The notes beneath the pieces are model-generated. The model ran no database searches. It saw only the letters and a list, made by a program, of their open reading frames with translations, and was not told the DNA's origin. A stretch of DNA of 64,000 bases from JAAURS01 sp044923475 (GTDB taxonomy: Bacteria; Cyanobacteriota; Cyanobacteriia; Thermosynechococcales; Thermosynechococcaceae), in assembly GCF_044923475.1 (NCBI RefSeq), contig NZ_CP137338.1, positions 2,170,001 through 2,234,000 on the forward strand, in the 5' to 3' direction. A program made the position numbers and the translations under genes. This document shows positions 1 through 8,584 of this stretch, piece after piece (within the stretch, counting starts at the first letter, position 1; each line of letters begins with the position of its first letter).

Positions 1-54
1 ATTGCCGCTGCGATCGTTCTACCTCCTCGGATTATATGCCAGGATTTTGCAAGC

Positions 55-303
55 TTATGTTCCGTCATAGGCTCGCATCAGCATCGTTGCCGCTTGGCAC
101 AAATTCACCCGATGGGTTTGATACAACCGCCGCTGCACGAAGGCCCCATCGACCAAAAGCATCAACCCCGCGCTCAGTGCCTCCGCTTGGGCGATGCCGC
201 TGGCCTTGGTGAGTGCTGCGAGGCGATCGCGCAGTTGCGTTTTATGGGCGATCGCTCTTGGGATAAAAGCTGTCTTGCAGCCAACGTTCCGTACCGCAGC
301 CAA
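55..303 (-). pseudogene. TetR-family regulator, C-terminal fragment
   Basis: The translated 82 residues look like the C-terminal ligand-binding half of a TetR-family repressor: a short Gly-Cys segment, a helix rich in Gln-Leu-Arg-Asp-Arg-Leu, and the typical LMLLVDGAFVQRRLY helix followed by an Ala-rich helix and the stop. No helix-turn-helix precedes it. The reading frame has no credible start, and the 5' side runs straight into the leader of the divergent pgm gene. It is therefore most likely a truncated relic. The family assignment rests on resemblance only. Confidence 0.5.
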
Positions 304-358
304 CCCGATACTATTAGGAGAGCAGCTTGCCCTTTTGTTGCATCGGAGAACAGCGTAG

Positions 359-1993
359 ATGACGATTCAAACGGTTGCGTCCCGTCCGTTTCTGGACCAA
401 AAGCCCGGTACTTCTGGCTTGCGCAAACAAGTTTCAGTGTTTAAGCAGCCGCATTATCTCGAAAATTTCGTCCAGTCCATTTTTGATAGTATTGGCCCCC
501 TTTCCGGTCAGACGCTGGTTCTGGGTGGCGATGGACGCTACTTCAATCGCCAAGCCATTCAAATTATCCTCAAAATGGCAGCAGCCAATGGCGTAGGCCG
601 TATCAAAGTCGGCAAGAGCGGCATTCTCTCCACCCCGGCGGTTTCCTGCGTTATTCGCAAATACAATGCCTTAGGCGGCATCGTGCTCTCTGCCAGCCAC
701 AACCCCGGCGGGCCGAACGGCGACTTCGGCATTAAATACAACATCAGTAACGGCGGTCCCGCGCCCGAAAAAATCACGGATGCGATTTTTGCCCGCACTC
801 AGGTCATCGACCGCTACTCGATTTTGTCTGCCTTGGATGTGGACCTAGACCGTCTGGGCGAAACCCAACTGGGCGGCATGACCGTTGAGGTGATCGACGC
901 AGTGGCAGATTACCAGGCGCTGATGGAGTCTCTATTCGACTTCGACCGGATTCATACTTTGCTCGCCAGCGGTTCGTTTCGGATGTGTATGGACTCGATG
1001 CACGCCGTCACGGGGCCTTACGCCCACGGCATTTTTGAAACGCGCCTGGGGGCAGGGTTGGGCACGGTCCAAAACGGTCAACCCCTGGAAGATTTTGGAG
1101 GCGGGCACCCCGACCCCAACTTAGTGTACGCCCACGATCTCGTGGAGCGCATGTTTGGCATTGACCCCCTTGATTTTGGAGCCGCTTCCGACGGGGATGG
1201 CGATCGCAATATGATTTTGGGCAGCCGCTTTTTTGTGACGCCCAGCGATAGTTTGGCGGTATTGGCCGCCAATGCCACCCTTGCTCCAGGCTACAAAGAC
1301 GGCATTGCAGGCATTGCGCGCTCTATGCCCACCAGCGAAGCGCCCGATCGCGTGGCGGCCAAGTTGGGGATTGACTGCTACGAAACCCCCACGGGTTGGA
1401 AGTTCTTTGGCAACCTCATGGATGCGGGGAAAGTCACCCTCTGCGGCGAAGAAAGCTTTGGGACGGGGTCCAACCACATCCGCGAAAAAGACGGCCTTTG
1501 GGCTGTTCTGTTTTGGCTCAATATTCTGGCCGTCAAACAGCAGTCCGTCGAGCAAATCATGCGGGCGCACTGGCAAACCTACGGGCGCAACTACTACTCC
1601 CGCCACGACTATGAAGGCGTAGAGAGCGATCGCGCTAACACCCTCATTACCCAACTTCGAGGGGCCACGTCCAGCCTCAAGGGCAAAAAATTTGGCAGTC
1701 GCGAAGTCGCCTACAGCGATGATTTCAGCTACACCGACCCCATTGACGGCAGCGTGAGTACAAAACAGGGCGTCCGCATCGGCTTTACCGACGGGGCGCG
1801 GATTGTCTACCGACTCTCCGGCACGGGAACCCAAGGTGCAACCCTGCGGCTGTATGTGGAATCCTACGAAGCCGATGTTGCAAAGCACGCTCAGGACCCG
1901 CAGGATGCGCTGGGGGATTTAATTGCGATCGCCGATGAGGTTGCCAAGATTCACGCCCTCACGCAGATGGAAAAACCAACAGTTATTACCTAA
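359..1993 (+). CDS. pgm: Phosphoglucomutase (alpha-D-glucose specific)
   Basis: Interconverts glucose-1-phosphate and glucose-6-phosphate, linking glycogen and sugar-nucleotide synthesis with glycolysis; cytosolic. The 544-residue product is full length for the alpha-D-phosphohexomutase family. The catalytic phosphoserine loop SASHNPGG (Ser113), the metal-binding loop DGDGDR (residues 278-283) and the sugar-binding GEESFGTGS loop near residue 365 are all present, as is the C-terminal phosphate-binding RLSGTGTQG segment. The ATG at 359 was chosen because the conserved N-terminus starts soon after it. It is monocistronic, read away from a TetR relic on its left and followed by a strong hairpin terminator. 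Confidence 0.95.
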   Translation: MTIQTVASRPFLDQKPGTSGLRKQVSVFKQPHYLENFVQSIFDSIGPLSGQTLVLGGDGRYFNRQAIQIILKMAAANGVGRIKVGKSGILSTPAVSCVIRKYNALGGIVLSASHNPGGPNGDFGIKYNISNGGPAPEKITDAIFARTQVIDRYSILSALDVDLDRLGETQLGGMTVEVIDAVADYQALMESLFDFDRIHTLLASGSFRMCMDSMHAVTGPYAHGIFETRLGAGLGTVQNGQPLEDFGGGHPDPNLVYAHDLVERMFGIDPLDFGAASDGDGDRNMILGSRFFVTPSDSLAVLAANATLAPGYKDGIAGIARSMPTSEAPDRVAAKLGIDCYETPTGWKFFGNLMDAGKVTLCGEESFGTGSNHIREKDGLWAVLFWLNILAVKQQSVEQIMRAHWQTYGRNYYSRHDYEGVESDRANTLITQLRGATSSLKGKKFGSREVAYSDDFSYTDPIDGSVSTKQGVRIGFTDGARIVYRLSGTGTQGATLRLYVESYEADVAKHAQDPQDALGDLIAIADEVAKIHALTQMEKPTVIT

Positions 1994-2017
1994 GCTAATT
2001 GCAGACTGGGAGTGGGA

Positions 2018-2078
2018 CTGGCAGGTAAGCTGAGCGCCATCGTACAAAAGCTTGCCTGCCAGTTCTAATTTTTTATTT
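2018..2078 (+). terminator. Hairpin terminator after pgm
   Basis: CTGGCAGGTAAGCT (2018-2031) pairs with AGCTTGCCTGCCAG (2049-2062) with a single G:T position. A T-rich tract (TTCTAATTTTTTATTT) follows. It lies 25 bases after the pgm stop codon and fits an intrinsic terminator, although its 17-base loop is longer than usual. The rest of the 232-base gap before tnpB shows no gene. Confidence 0.6.
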
Positions 2079-2202
2079 GGAAAAATTTTGGCATTCTGCA
2101 TCCAGACAATGGCGTTAATCTGCTCGCGATCTTCCGCAAACGGTTGGATGAAACGATGATGAATATGTCTAGCGCGATTCGAATGGGGCAATAAAAAGAA
2201 GA

Positions 2203-2350
2203 GTGAACTACTCCCGACGCTGATGCTACGCATACAGCGCGGGCTTCTCTAGACCTTTCGGCTTTCGAGCTTTTTTGAGTGAGGCGAGTCCCAACCCCAC
2301 TTTTTTAATCAGAATGGCAGCATTGATATCTCTATCCATTTCATTTTGAC
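2203..2350 (-). ncRNA. Predicted omega RNA region at the tnpB 3' end
   Basis: TnpB nucleases are guided by an omega RNA transcribed from the 3' part of tnpB through the element's right end. Here the 3' end of tnpB overlaps the terminal hairpin (2218-2239), which would form the end of the scaffold; the guide would be the flanking DNA beyond about 2203. This is inferred from family knowledge and position. No transcript boundary is visible in sequence. Confidence 0.3.
2218..2239 (-). repeat. IS200/IS605 subterminal hairpin, tnpB-side end
   Basis: CGCTG-ATGC, loop TAC, GCAT-A-CAGCG: a stem of nine pairs with one bulged A at 2234. The loop and bulge match the hairpin at the other end of the element in layout. 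It overlaps the tnpB stop codon (2226-2228). Confidence 0.65.
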
Positions 2351-3497
2351 AATGAGAACAGGAATGCCAGCGCTCCGAGAGTCCTTTTGAAACTTTATTG
2401 AGACAGACACTGCAATGCTGAGAGGTTCCGTAGGGGTCAACCTTGATAACTCTCTGACCAGCTTTTTCAGCTTTGAAAGTGAGGATATCAATGAATTGGC
2501 TCCATCCTGCATCAACAATGCTTTTATTCAGTCCAGACTTAGCCGATTGACCATTCGGAAGAAACTTGCCTGTCTCGTCTTGTTTAGACTTGACTCGTCT
2601 GGACATATTTTTGACCTTGAGATCTTCGACAAACACCACATTAGCTTTGTCCAAAACCTTGCCAGCCGTTTCAAAGTGAAACTGTTTGCGTTGGCGCGCA
2701 ATCTTTTGATGTAGTCTAGCAACCTTGCGAACCAACAACTTACGGGCAAGGCTCCCCTTTTGGGATGCTGACACCTTCCGCTGTAAACGAGCAAGCCTCT
2801 CTTCCGATTTTCGGAAATGCTGAGGAATTGGCTCAAAGCTGCCATCTGAATCAGAAGCAAACTTTTCCAATCCAACATCAATCCCAATCGAGTTTTCCCA
2901 AGCTGGCTCTACCTGTGAGGTCAACTCAGGAACCTGTGCATCCTCCAGGGTGAGGGTGAGGTACCATCCATCAGCCTTTTTACTGATAATGGCGGTTTTC
3001 ACAATAAATCCATCCGGCAAAGAACGATGCCATATTACCTTCACCGCCCCAAGCTTCGGCAATTCGATTTTGTTGCCGTCAATCCAGAAGAGCGAAGCTT
3101 GAGGGTAGGTAAATGAATGATATCTGCCTTGACCTTTGAACCGGGGCTTACCACTGCGCCTACCATTGCTGTCACCCATCAAGTAACGGTCAAATGAGAG
3201 TTTGACTCGCTTGACCATGTCTTGAAGCACCTGAGAATGAATCTCTTTGTACCAAGGTCTATCTTGCTTGAGCAAAACCAAATCGCGTTTCTGACTGTAG
3301 TAGTCAGGCTGATCCTTGAGTTCGGGGAGATGACAAACTATAGGGCAGGCATTAACCGGACTCCGGTTCTCTTCCCACCACCCAAAGCGCTCTGACAGCA
3401 TCCAGTTATACTGACACCGCAACATTTCAAGCCACCGATTCAGATCGGCAGATTGTTGGGCGGTAGGCAGTAGTCGATACTGGTAGGCAATTCTCAT
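2226..3497 (-). CDS. tnpB: RNA-guided endonuclease TnpB (IS200/IS605)
   Basis: A 423-residue TnpB, the transposon-encoded RNA-guided nuclease ancestral to Cas12. The RuvC site is complete: Asp207 in GIDVGLEKF, Glu291 in VFVEDLKVK and Asp390 in DRDIN. The zinc ribbon has two Cys pairs (Cys362/Cys365 and Cys380/Cys383). The N-terminal helix-turn-helix starts at the Met at 3497; a longer reading frame to 3671 exists, but its first 58 residues overlap tnpA and match nothing in the family. The intact catalytic residues suggest an active enzyme. It is divergent from tnpA. Confidence 0.93.
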   Translation of the reverse strand: MRIAYQYRLLPTAQQSADLNRWLEMLRCQYNWMLSERFGWWEENRSPVNACPIVCHLPELKDQPDYYSQKRDLVLLKQDRPWYKEIHSQVLQDMVKRVKLSFDRYLMGDSNGRRSGKPRFKGQGRYHSFTYPQASLFWIDGNKIELPKLGAVKVIWHRSLPDGFIVKTAIISKKADGWYLTLTLEDAQVPELTSQVEPAWENSIGIDVGLEKFASDSDGSFEPIPQHFRKSEERLARLQRKVSASQKGSLARKLLVRKVARLHQKIARQRKQFHFETAGKVLDKANVVFVEDLKVKNMSRRVKSKQDETGKFLPNGQSAKSGLNKSIVDAGWSQFIDILTFKAEKAGQRVIKVDPYGTSQHCSVCLNKVSKGLSERWHSCSHCQNEMDRDINAAILIKKVGLGLASLKKARKPKGLEKPALYA

Positions 3498-3563
3498 GTC
3501 TCTATTATAATTGCTGTACCTTAAAATAGGCACACTGACAAAAGTAATCATTGTAAACTGTTG

Positions 3564-3974
3564 ATGAAAGACGATTTTGTATCCAGTGGTAGATCCGTGT
3601 CCGACATGAAAGCTCATTTGGTGCTGACGACCAAGTATCGCCGCAAGGTGCTCACAGGCGAGATGATTCAACGACTAGGTGAAGTGATGAGCGATTTATG
3701 TCAGAAATGGAACTGCAAAATCGTCGAGTTTAATGGCGAAGACAATCACGTTCATTTGCTGTTTCAGTATTTGCCGCAGATGGAATTACCCAAATTCATC
3801 GGAAACTTGAAGTCTGTCTCCAGTCGAAGGCTCAGGGAGGAGTTTCCGGCTGAAGTCGATAAAGTTTACTGGAAAAAGGTTCTGTGGAACGAGTCTTACT
3901 TCATCGCCTCCTGTGGTGGGGTCACAATCTCGGTTTTGAAGAAATACATTGAGGAGCAAAACACCCCTGAGTAG
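3564..3974 (+). CDS. tnpA: IS200/IS605 Y1 transposase TnpA
   Basis: A 136-residue HUH single-strand transposase. The metal-binding HUH motif is HVH (His62 and His64) in EDNHVHLLF, and the nucleophile is Tyr128 in LKKYIEEQ. Length and layout (KYRRKVLTGEM near the start, LRxEFP in the middle) are normal for the family. ATG at 3564 was preferred over the overlapping TTG at 3561. The divergent tnpB starts 66 bases to the left. All key residues are present, so the element may be mobile. Confidence 0.92.
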   Translation: MKDDFVSSGRSVSDMKAHLVLTTKYRRKVLTGEMIQRLGEVMSDLCQKWNCKIVEFNGEDNHVHLLFQYLPQMELPKFIGNLKSVSSRRLREEFPAEVDKVYWKKVLWNESYFIASCGGVTISVLKKYIEEQNTPE

Positions 3975-4071
3975 TCGCATAGATAATTTGTTCATTTCGG
4001 CACTGTTGCCTTCCCTATTGCTTCGCAAGGCGGTCAGGTAACGTACCTCAACTCACGCACCTTTCATCCCG

Positions 4072-4097
4072 GCGCTCATCCGAAACGGATAGAGCGC
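4072..4097 (+). repeat. IS200/IS605 subterminal hairpin, tnpA-side end
   Basis: GCGCTC-ATCCG, loop AAA, CGGAT-A-GAGCGC: eleven pairs with one bulged A at 4091, in the same orientation and with the same bulge position as the hairpin at 2218-2239. It is followed by CGGGGCTTCCCG, which also occurs in slightly altered form at the relic near 14.4 kb. Confidence 0.65.
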
Positions 4098-4620
4098 GGG
4101 GCTTCCCGTCTAAAAGCTAAACAGGAGAACTCATATGTCGTTCGAGACCCTTCTTGTCGCTGGTGCAAGCCGTGGCATCGGACTGGCCGTTGCCGAACAT
4201 TTGGCACCCCAGTGCGATCGATTGCTAGCGGTTTCTCGCACCAAGGCTCCGGTTGGGGACTGGATTCAGGCAGATTTGTCCGAGCTAGCAGGGGTGGAAA
4301 CGGTGGCAAACGTAATTGGAGGCGATCGCTTAGATGCTTTGCTCTACATGGGAGGAACTTGGGAAACCCATGCGTTTACTAGCCAGTATCGTTTTGAAGA
4401 TTGCTCCGATGCAGACATTTCTCAAGTGATTGCGGTAAATTTAGTGGCTCCGATTCGGTTGGTTAAAGCCTTACTGCCTGCCTTACGGCGATCGGATAAT
4501 CCAAAAATCATTTTTATGGGTGCCCTCTCTGGTCGGGATAATTTTTCTGGACGCGAAGTTGCCAATAGTGCATCTAAGTTTGGATTGCGAGGAGTTGTCC
4601 ATTCATTGCGCGAAGAATTG

Positions 4621-5994
4621 GTTAGTGTCCCTAGTTTTTCGCCACAGATTTGAGACGGTCATGCTTGGTATGGTCACGCTGTAAGACCAAGAAGAAAATG
4701 GTCAAACAACTGTCTTCATTGGGGAACGCACCAATTTCATCGGACTTGTTCCTAAACTCTCGAAACAATCGTTCGAGCGCATTAGTGGTTCGGACGAGTG
4801 GATATAAGGATGGGTTCAAATCATAGAAATTAAAGGTCAAAACAATATCTCTCAAAAAGGAGCGGATGGCATTAGGTTCAACAGACTGCCAAGTCTCGAC
4901 AAAGACCACCAATCGCTCAATGGCTTCCATCCAATCATCGGTTTTATAGATGTCATAGGCGTCAGTCTTAATCTGGGTATAGCGAAGCTTCTTTGCTTCT
5001 GGAAGGTCTAGGGTCTGACCTTGCGCATCTTGGATGGATAAATTCTCATAGCCCAGATGACGCAGCATTGCCCTGATTTTATGAGTGATGCACAGTTGAT
5101 GCTGGGCCTGAGGTACCCAGGCTTTGAGCACAGCGGGCAATCCATTGGTCCCATCACTGACGACAACCTCAACCCCATCAAGCTTCAATCCACGCTCCTG
5201 TAAACCCTTGAAAAAAGACTCCCAGGCGAATTGAGATTCACTCTCGGCAATCTCATAGTGCAAGATTTCACGAGTGCCATCTGGATAAATGGCCATTGCC
5301 ACTAAAACAACCCGTTCTTCGGCTTGACGCAAGGCGCGCACATGTCCAGCTTGGTCTTCAAAGGTTTCCCCGCTTGCATATTGAATTCTCACCCAAACAC
5401 CATCGACAAGCAAAATGGGTACAGCAGTGGTAATTTTTGCCGTGCGCCGTTGATTCATCTGCTGTTGAGCGGCTTCTGTGATTCGGTTGATGGCATTGAC
5501 CGATAATACAGCCCCGAGTAATGGATAGAGCGCTTCTTGCAAGTCTCGCAAGGACAGGCCCATGACATACAGACTTAGACAAAAGTTTAATAGACTGCCA
5601 AGGCCCCGTTGATAGCGCCCCAAGATTTGCCAGTCTCGGTCTCTGTTCCCATGGCGCAGCTTGGGTACCGACAAGGATTCGATGCGCCCGTATTCGCTAT
5701 CAAGGACTCGCTTGAAGTAGCCAGACCGACGAGGTCGTTCTCCCGCAAGCTGATTGAGATGCTCTTGTAATTCTTCGCACAGAGCTGCTTCTAAGACGCT
5801 TTGCGTAACCCCCAGAACCTCTGTATTCAGTTTTTCCTGTAGGACTTCGTTCAACTCTGGATATGGATTTTGGGTTTGAACCCGCAGTATTTGGGCTTTG
5901 CGTGTGACGATATCCATTCTCTGTTGGCCTGAATCTCTTATCCTCAGACCTTTTCACGCTTTGGCCTCTATGGCGAAAAACTCAGGACACTAAC
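4621..5994 (-). mobile_element. IS256-family insertion sequence, copy 1
   Basis: 1374 bp, bounded by inverted repeats GTTAGTGTCC(C/T)(T/G)AGTTTTTCGCCA and an 8-bp direct repeat AAGAATTG (4613-4620 and 5995-6002). Size, repeats, duplication length and transposase type all fit IS256. The element sits inside the dehydrogenase gene. A second copy of the same length, once its own inserts are removed, lies at 20731-22281. Confidence 0.95.
4631..5917 (-). CDS. IS256-family (Mutator-type) transposase, intact
   Basis: A 428-residue DDE transposase. Asp172 in LLVDGVWV, Asp255 in VVVSDGTNGL and Glu382 in TTNALERLFREFRNKSD form the catalytic triad, and the family-typical C-x2-H motif (CITH, residues 276-279) lies between the second Asp and the Glu. 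The stop codon (TAG) lies inside the left inverted repeat. No frameshift or stop is visible, so this copy may be active and could act in trans on the damaged second copy. Confidence 0.95.
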   Translation of the reverse strand: MDIVTRKAQILRVQTQNPYPELNEVLQEKLNTEVLGVTQSVLEAALCEELQEHLNQLAGERPRRSGYFKRVLDSEYGRIESLSVPKLRHGNRDRDWQILGRYQRGLGSLLNFCLSLYVMGLSLRDLQEALYPLLGAVLSVNAINRITEAAQQQMNQRRTAKITTAVPILLVDGVWVRIQYASGETFEDQAGHVRALRQAEERVVLVAMAIYPDGTREILHYEIAESESQFAWESFFKGLQERGLKLDGVEVVVSDGTNGLPAVLKAWVPQAQHQLCITHKIRAMLRHLGYENLSIQDAQGQTLDLPEAKKLRYTQIKTDAYDIYKTDDWMEAIERLVVFVETWQSVEPNAIRSFLRDIVLTFNFYDLNPSLYPLVRTTNALERLFREFRNKSDEIGAFPNEDSCLTIFFLVLQRDHTKHDRLKSVAKN

Positions 5995-6324
5995 AAGAAT
6001 TGAGATCCCAGCAAATTGGCGTAACGGTGATTAACCCTGGTAACGTGGGCACACCCGAAGTTTTAGCGGATCTTGCCGCAAATCATCTATCCGGCGGCGA
6101 GGCCATTCCTCTAACGGATCTTCTCAGGATTATTGATTGCATTCTCTCATTGTCGCGAGCTACCTGTATTAAAGAGATCGATGTGCCTGCCATGCTGGGT
6201 GAGGGGGCTTAATGCGGCTTGCCACCTATGCTTTTTCCTGACTGGGTTTATTTGTATTTTGCCAAGGGGGCATCATTAGGGGGCATCATTTTAGCCAACA
6301 CGTTGAGGCTGACTGCGGGGAAGC

Positions 6325-6945
6325 CTATTTGCTGCTATTCGTTCCGCTCGATCGTTGGTCGCTCTGCCGAATATGCTCGATCGCAACAATTAGCGCATCC
6401 AGCATGACTTCATAGCTTCGATCGGTCGAACGGCTTAGGGTCATCAGTTCTAGCCGTTCTCTGGCAATAAAACCGTAAATGGCGGCATTGACCATCCGCA
6501 TCACATCAATCAAAGCATCATTGCTCAATTCGTATAGTTGCAGCGATCGCTGGAAAAACTGAAGCGCGGTTTGGATGATTTCAGCTTCTTCCGGATCGGT
6601 AGGTCGCATTTGATATTGCATCATCACGGCATAGCGGGCAGGATGCCGTCGAGCAAAGTTTCGGGTTATCTGTGCGCCGAGCCGAAGTAGAGCATGGGGT
6701 TCTGTAAGGTCAATCGTTTGGTTTTGGCAGTCCGTTAAATAGCTGCGCCAAATTTCCAGCGCTACAGCGCGTCGTAGCCCTGAATTGCCGTCCAGATGCT
6801 TGTAAATGGCAGGCGGTTTGATCCCTAATTCTCTGGCGACCCGATTCACGCCCAGCGCAGCCTCTCCTTCTTTGTCGAGACAGGCAATCGCCGCATTGAC
6901 CACATCCTGCGGGGTTAGCGAGTTTTCTTTCAGTGGACGGCCCAT
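6325..6945 (-). CDS. TetR/AcrR-family transcriptional regulator
   Basis: A 206-residue repressor-type protein. Residues 10-55 hold the TetR helix-turn-helix (DVVNAAIACLDKEGEAAL then VARELGIKPPAIYKHL), and the C-terminal domain looks like the WHG type. It reads away from the amidase gene with 67 bases between start codons. That gap carries palindromic TTAGTTAACTAA repeats, so autoregulation and control of the amidase are likely. The ligand cannot be guessed. Confidence 0.88.
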   Translation of the reverse strand: MGRPLKENSLTPQDVVNAAIACLDKEGEAALGVNRVARELGIKPPAIYKHLDGNSGLRRAVALEIWRSYLTDCQNQTIDLTEPHALLRLGAQITRNFARRHPARYAVMMQYQMRPTDPEEAEIIQTALQFFQRSLQLYELSNDALIDVMRMVNAAIYGFIARERLELMTLSRSTDRSYEVMLDALIVAIEHIRQSDQRSSGTNSSK

Positions 6946-6952
6946 AGATAAA

Positions 6953-6973
6953 TTAGTTAACTAAATTAACTAA
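6953..6973. promoter_or_regulatory. Probable TetR operator
   Basis: A perfect 12-bp palindrome TTAGTTAACTAA (6953-6964) is directly followed by ATTAACTAA, a partial second copy. It lies eight bases upstream of the tetR-type gene start and within the divergent promoter region shared with the amidase. Position and symmetry suggest the binding site of the adjacent regulator. Confidence 0.55.
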
Positions 6974-7012
6974 AAGTGAATATAATTAACTTTATCAAAC
7001 CCTAGCGATGAA

Positions 7013-8497
7013 ATGCCCATGACTGACCTCACGTTTGTCCCTGCGCATCAGCTTGCGCGGATGATTCGCGATCGCCAAGTTTCGGCGGCGGAAGCGCTGG
7101 ATGCGTATCTGACTCAAATCGCCAAGCACAACGCGAAGATCAATGCGATCTGTACCCTGGATGCCGAAAATGCCCGTGCCAGAGCCAAGCAAGCGGATGA
7201 AGCGCTAGCAAGCGGAGAAAACTGGGGCGCTTTACATGGGGTGCCCGTCACCATCAAGGATATTTTTGAAACAGCAGGACTCCGCACGACAGCAGGGTAT
7301 ATTCCCCTTAAAGATTACATTCCTCAGCAGGATGCCACGGCAGTTGCCAGACTGCGCTCAGCCGGAGCCGTCATTCTGGGGAAAACAAACGTGCCGGAAC
7401 TGGCTGGAGATTTTCAAAGCGCAAATTCTTTGTTTCCTCGGGTGAATAATCCTTGGAACTTAGGCTATACGCCGGGCGGCAGTTCCGGCGGCAGTGCGGC
7501 GGCGATCGCATCTGGGCTATCAGCGCTGGATATTGGCAATGATTTTGGGGGGGCTGTGCGTCAACCTGCCCATTTTTGCGGGGTATATGGCCTGAAACCC
7601 ACCGATCGGCGGATTTCTACAGCGGGCATGATTCCTGAAGTGCCGGGATATCCCTACTGTTTGCGGCAAATGATGACGGTCGGCTGCTTGGCGCGATCGC
7701 TTGAGGATATTCGCCTTTGTTTTTCTCTGATTGCTGGAGCCGATCCGCGTCGGCCCGATGTTCCTCCAATTCCTTTAGATACGCCCTCGCAGAAGAGATT
7801 GACCGATCTGAAAATTGCCTGGATGGATGAATGGCCAACGGTACCCGTTGAGCCTGAAATTCGATCTACCTTGCGAACAGTTATCCAAAAACTCGTTGAC
7901 ACAGGGGTGCGAGTCGAACAATGGCTGCCTCAAAATTTTGATCTATCGCAGATCTGGACGTTGTATGGTCGGATGGCTGCCTACGTAAACATTTATGCCC
8001 AACCCAAAGATCGCTACACGATCCAACGGAGTTTGACTCTCCTCTTTCGGACTGCAACACAAGGGGATAAGGCGCTGCGAGAACTCGGTAATCTTAGCCG
8101 CTTTTTACCCGAATTTTTGCGTCCCACCTTAAAAGGATATTTCCAAACCCTGACTGAGCGCGATCGCTTTACGGCTCAGATGGATGAAGCTCTAGAGCCT
8201 TGGGATGTCTGGCTTTTGCCTGTTGCCGCAACGCCTGCTTTTACCCATCGTCCATCTTGGAGTGCAGTGGAGGTTGCAGGTCAGTCTTACCCGCATGGGG
8301 TTGCAAATGGGACGTACACGCTGCCGTTTAATTTAAGCGGACATCCTGCGATCGTCATTCCGATTGGGCAAACTCAGGCAGGGCTACCGATTGGCATGCA
8401 GATTGTGGGTAAGCGGTGGCGGGAAATGGAATTGCTGGCGATCGCGCAAGAACTTGACAAAGTGGTTGGCAATTTCCGAAAACCACTAGGCTATTGA
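7013..8497 (+). CDS. Amidase signature protein lacking its catalytic serine
   Basis: A 494-residue amidase-signature protein (GatA/acetamidase-like fold), expected to hydrolyse amides through a Ser-Ser-Lys triad. The Lys is present (Lys82 in VPVTIKDIF) and so is the cis-Ser (Ser158 in TPGGSSGGSAAA). The nucleophile, normally Ser in GGSxRxPA, is Ala181 (codon GCT at 7553-7555) within DFGGAVRQPAHFCG. The rest, including CGVYGLKPT and the C-terminal half, is full length. The protein is likely inactive as a hydrolase unless another residue substitutes, or the change is recent. It is divergent from a TetR regulator that probably controls it. Confidence 0.88.
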   Translation: MPMTDLTFVPAHQLARMIRDRQVSAAEALDAYLTQIAKHNAKINAICTLDAENARARAKQADEALASGENWGALHGVPVTIKDIFETAGLRTTAGYIPLKDYIPQQDATAVARLRSAGAVILGKTNVPELAGDFQSANSLFPRVNNPWNLGYTPGGSSGGSAAAIASGLSALDIGNDFGGAVRQPAHFCGVYGLKPTDRRISTAGMIPEVPGYPYCLRQMMTVGCLARSLEDIRLCFSLIAGADPRRPDVPPIPLDTPSQKRLTDLKIAWMDEWPTVPVEPEIRSTLRTVIQKLVDTGVRVEQWLPQNFDLSQIWTLYGRMAAYVNIYAQPKDRYTIQRSLTLLFRTATQGDKALRELGNLSRFLPEFLRPTLKGYFQTLTERDRFTAQMDEALEPWDVWLLPVAATPAFTHRPSWSAVEVAGQSYPHGVANGTYTLPFNLSGHPAIVIPIGQTQAGLPIGMQIVGKRWREMELLAIAQELDKVVGNFRKPLGY

Positions 8498-8584
8498 ATC
8501 TTTACGACCTTGTGGAAGTTAATGATGTTAAATGATTCAGTATAATTGGTAGCTACGCTTTACAACTCGTTCATCTAAAAACGA

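Larger units (their letters stand above)
2203..4112. mobile_element. IS200/IS605-family element (divergent tnpA and tnpB)
   Basis: An apparently complete element of about 1.9 kb. tnpB reads left and tnpA reads right from a 66-base central gap, the arrangement of IS605 itself. There are no inverted repeats. Instead each end carries a subterminal imperfect palindrome with one bulged base, in the same orientation (2218-2239 and 4072-4097), as expected for a Y1/HUH transposase that acts on single-stranded ends. The exact cleavage sites cannot be fixed by eye, so the outer limits are approximate. The tnpA-side end lies about 20 bases before the ATG of the dehydrogenase gene, so the insertion probably cut that gene from its promoter. 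Confidence 0.85.
4135..6212 (+). pseudogene. Short-chain dehydrogenase/reductase, split by IS256 insertion
   Basis: The two exon-like parts 4135-4620 and 6003-6212 rejoin in frame when the IS256 element and one copy of its 8-bp target duplication (AAGAATTG) are removed, giving 231 residues. The first part has the NAD(P)-binding GASRGIG loop near residue 10 and an SDR active-site region; the second has VINPGNVGTP, the usual segment after the active site. The expected YxxxK motif reads Asn-Ser-Ala-Ser-Lys (Asn144, Lys148), so the catalytic Tyr was already lost or replaced. A good Shine-Dalgarno (AGGAG) precedes the ATG at 4135. An upstream IS200/IS605 element probably removed its promoter. The interrupted frame would make a 172-residue truncated protein. 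Confidence 0.85.

Noticed and set aside
1121..1888. 255-codon minus-strand frame inside pgm
   Set aside because: Shadow of the strongly conserved pgm frame; no signal of its own.
1919..2233. 104-codon minus-strand frame overlapping the pgm end
   Set aside because: It runs through the pgm coding end and its terminator, has no family resemblance and an unlikely composition.
3498..3671. Longer start for TnpB at 3671
   Set aside because: The extra 58 residues overlap tnpA on the other strand and do not fit the family; the Met at 3497 begins the conserved domain.
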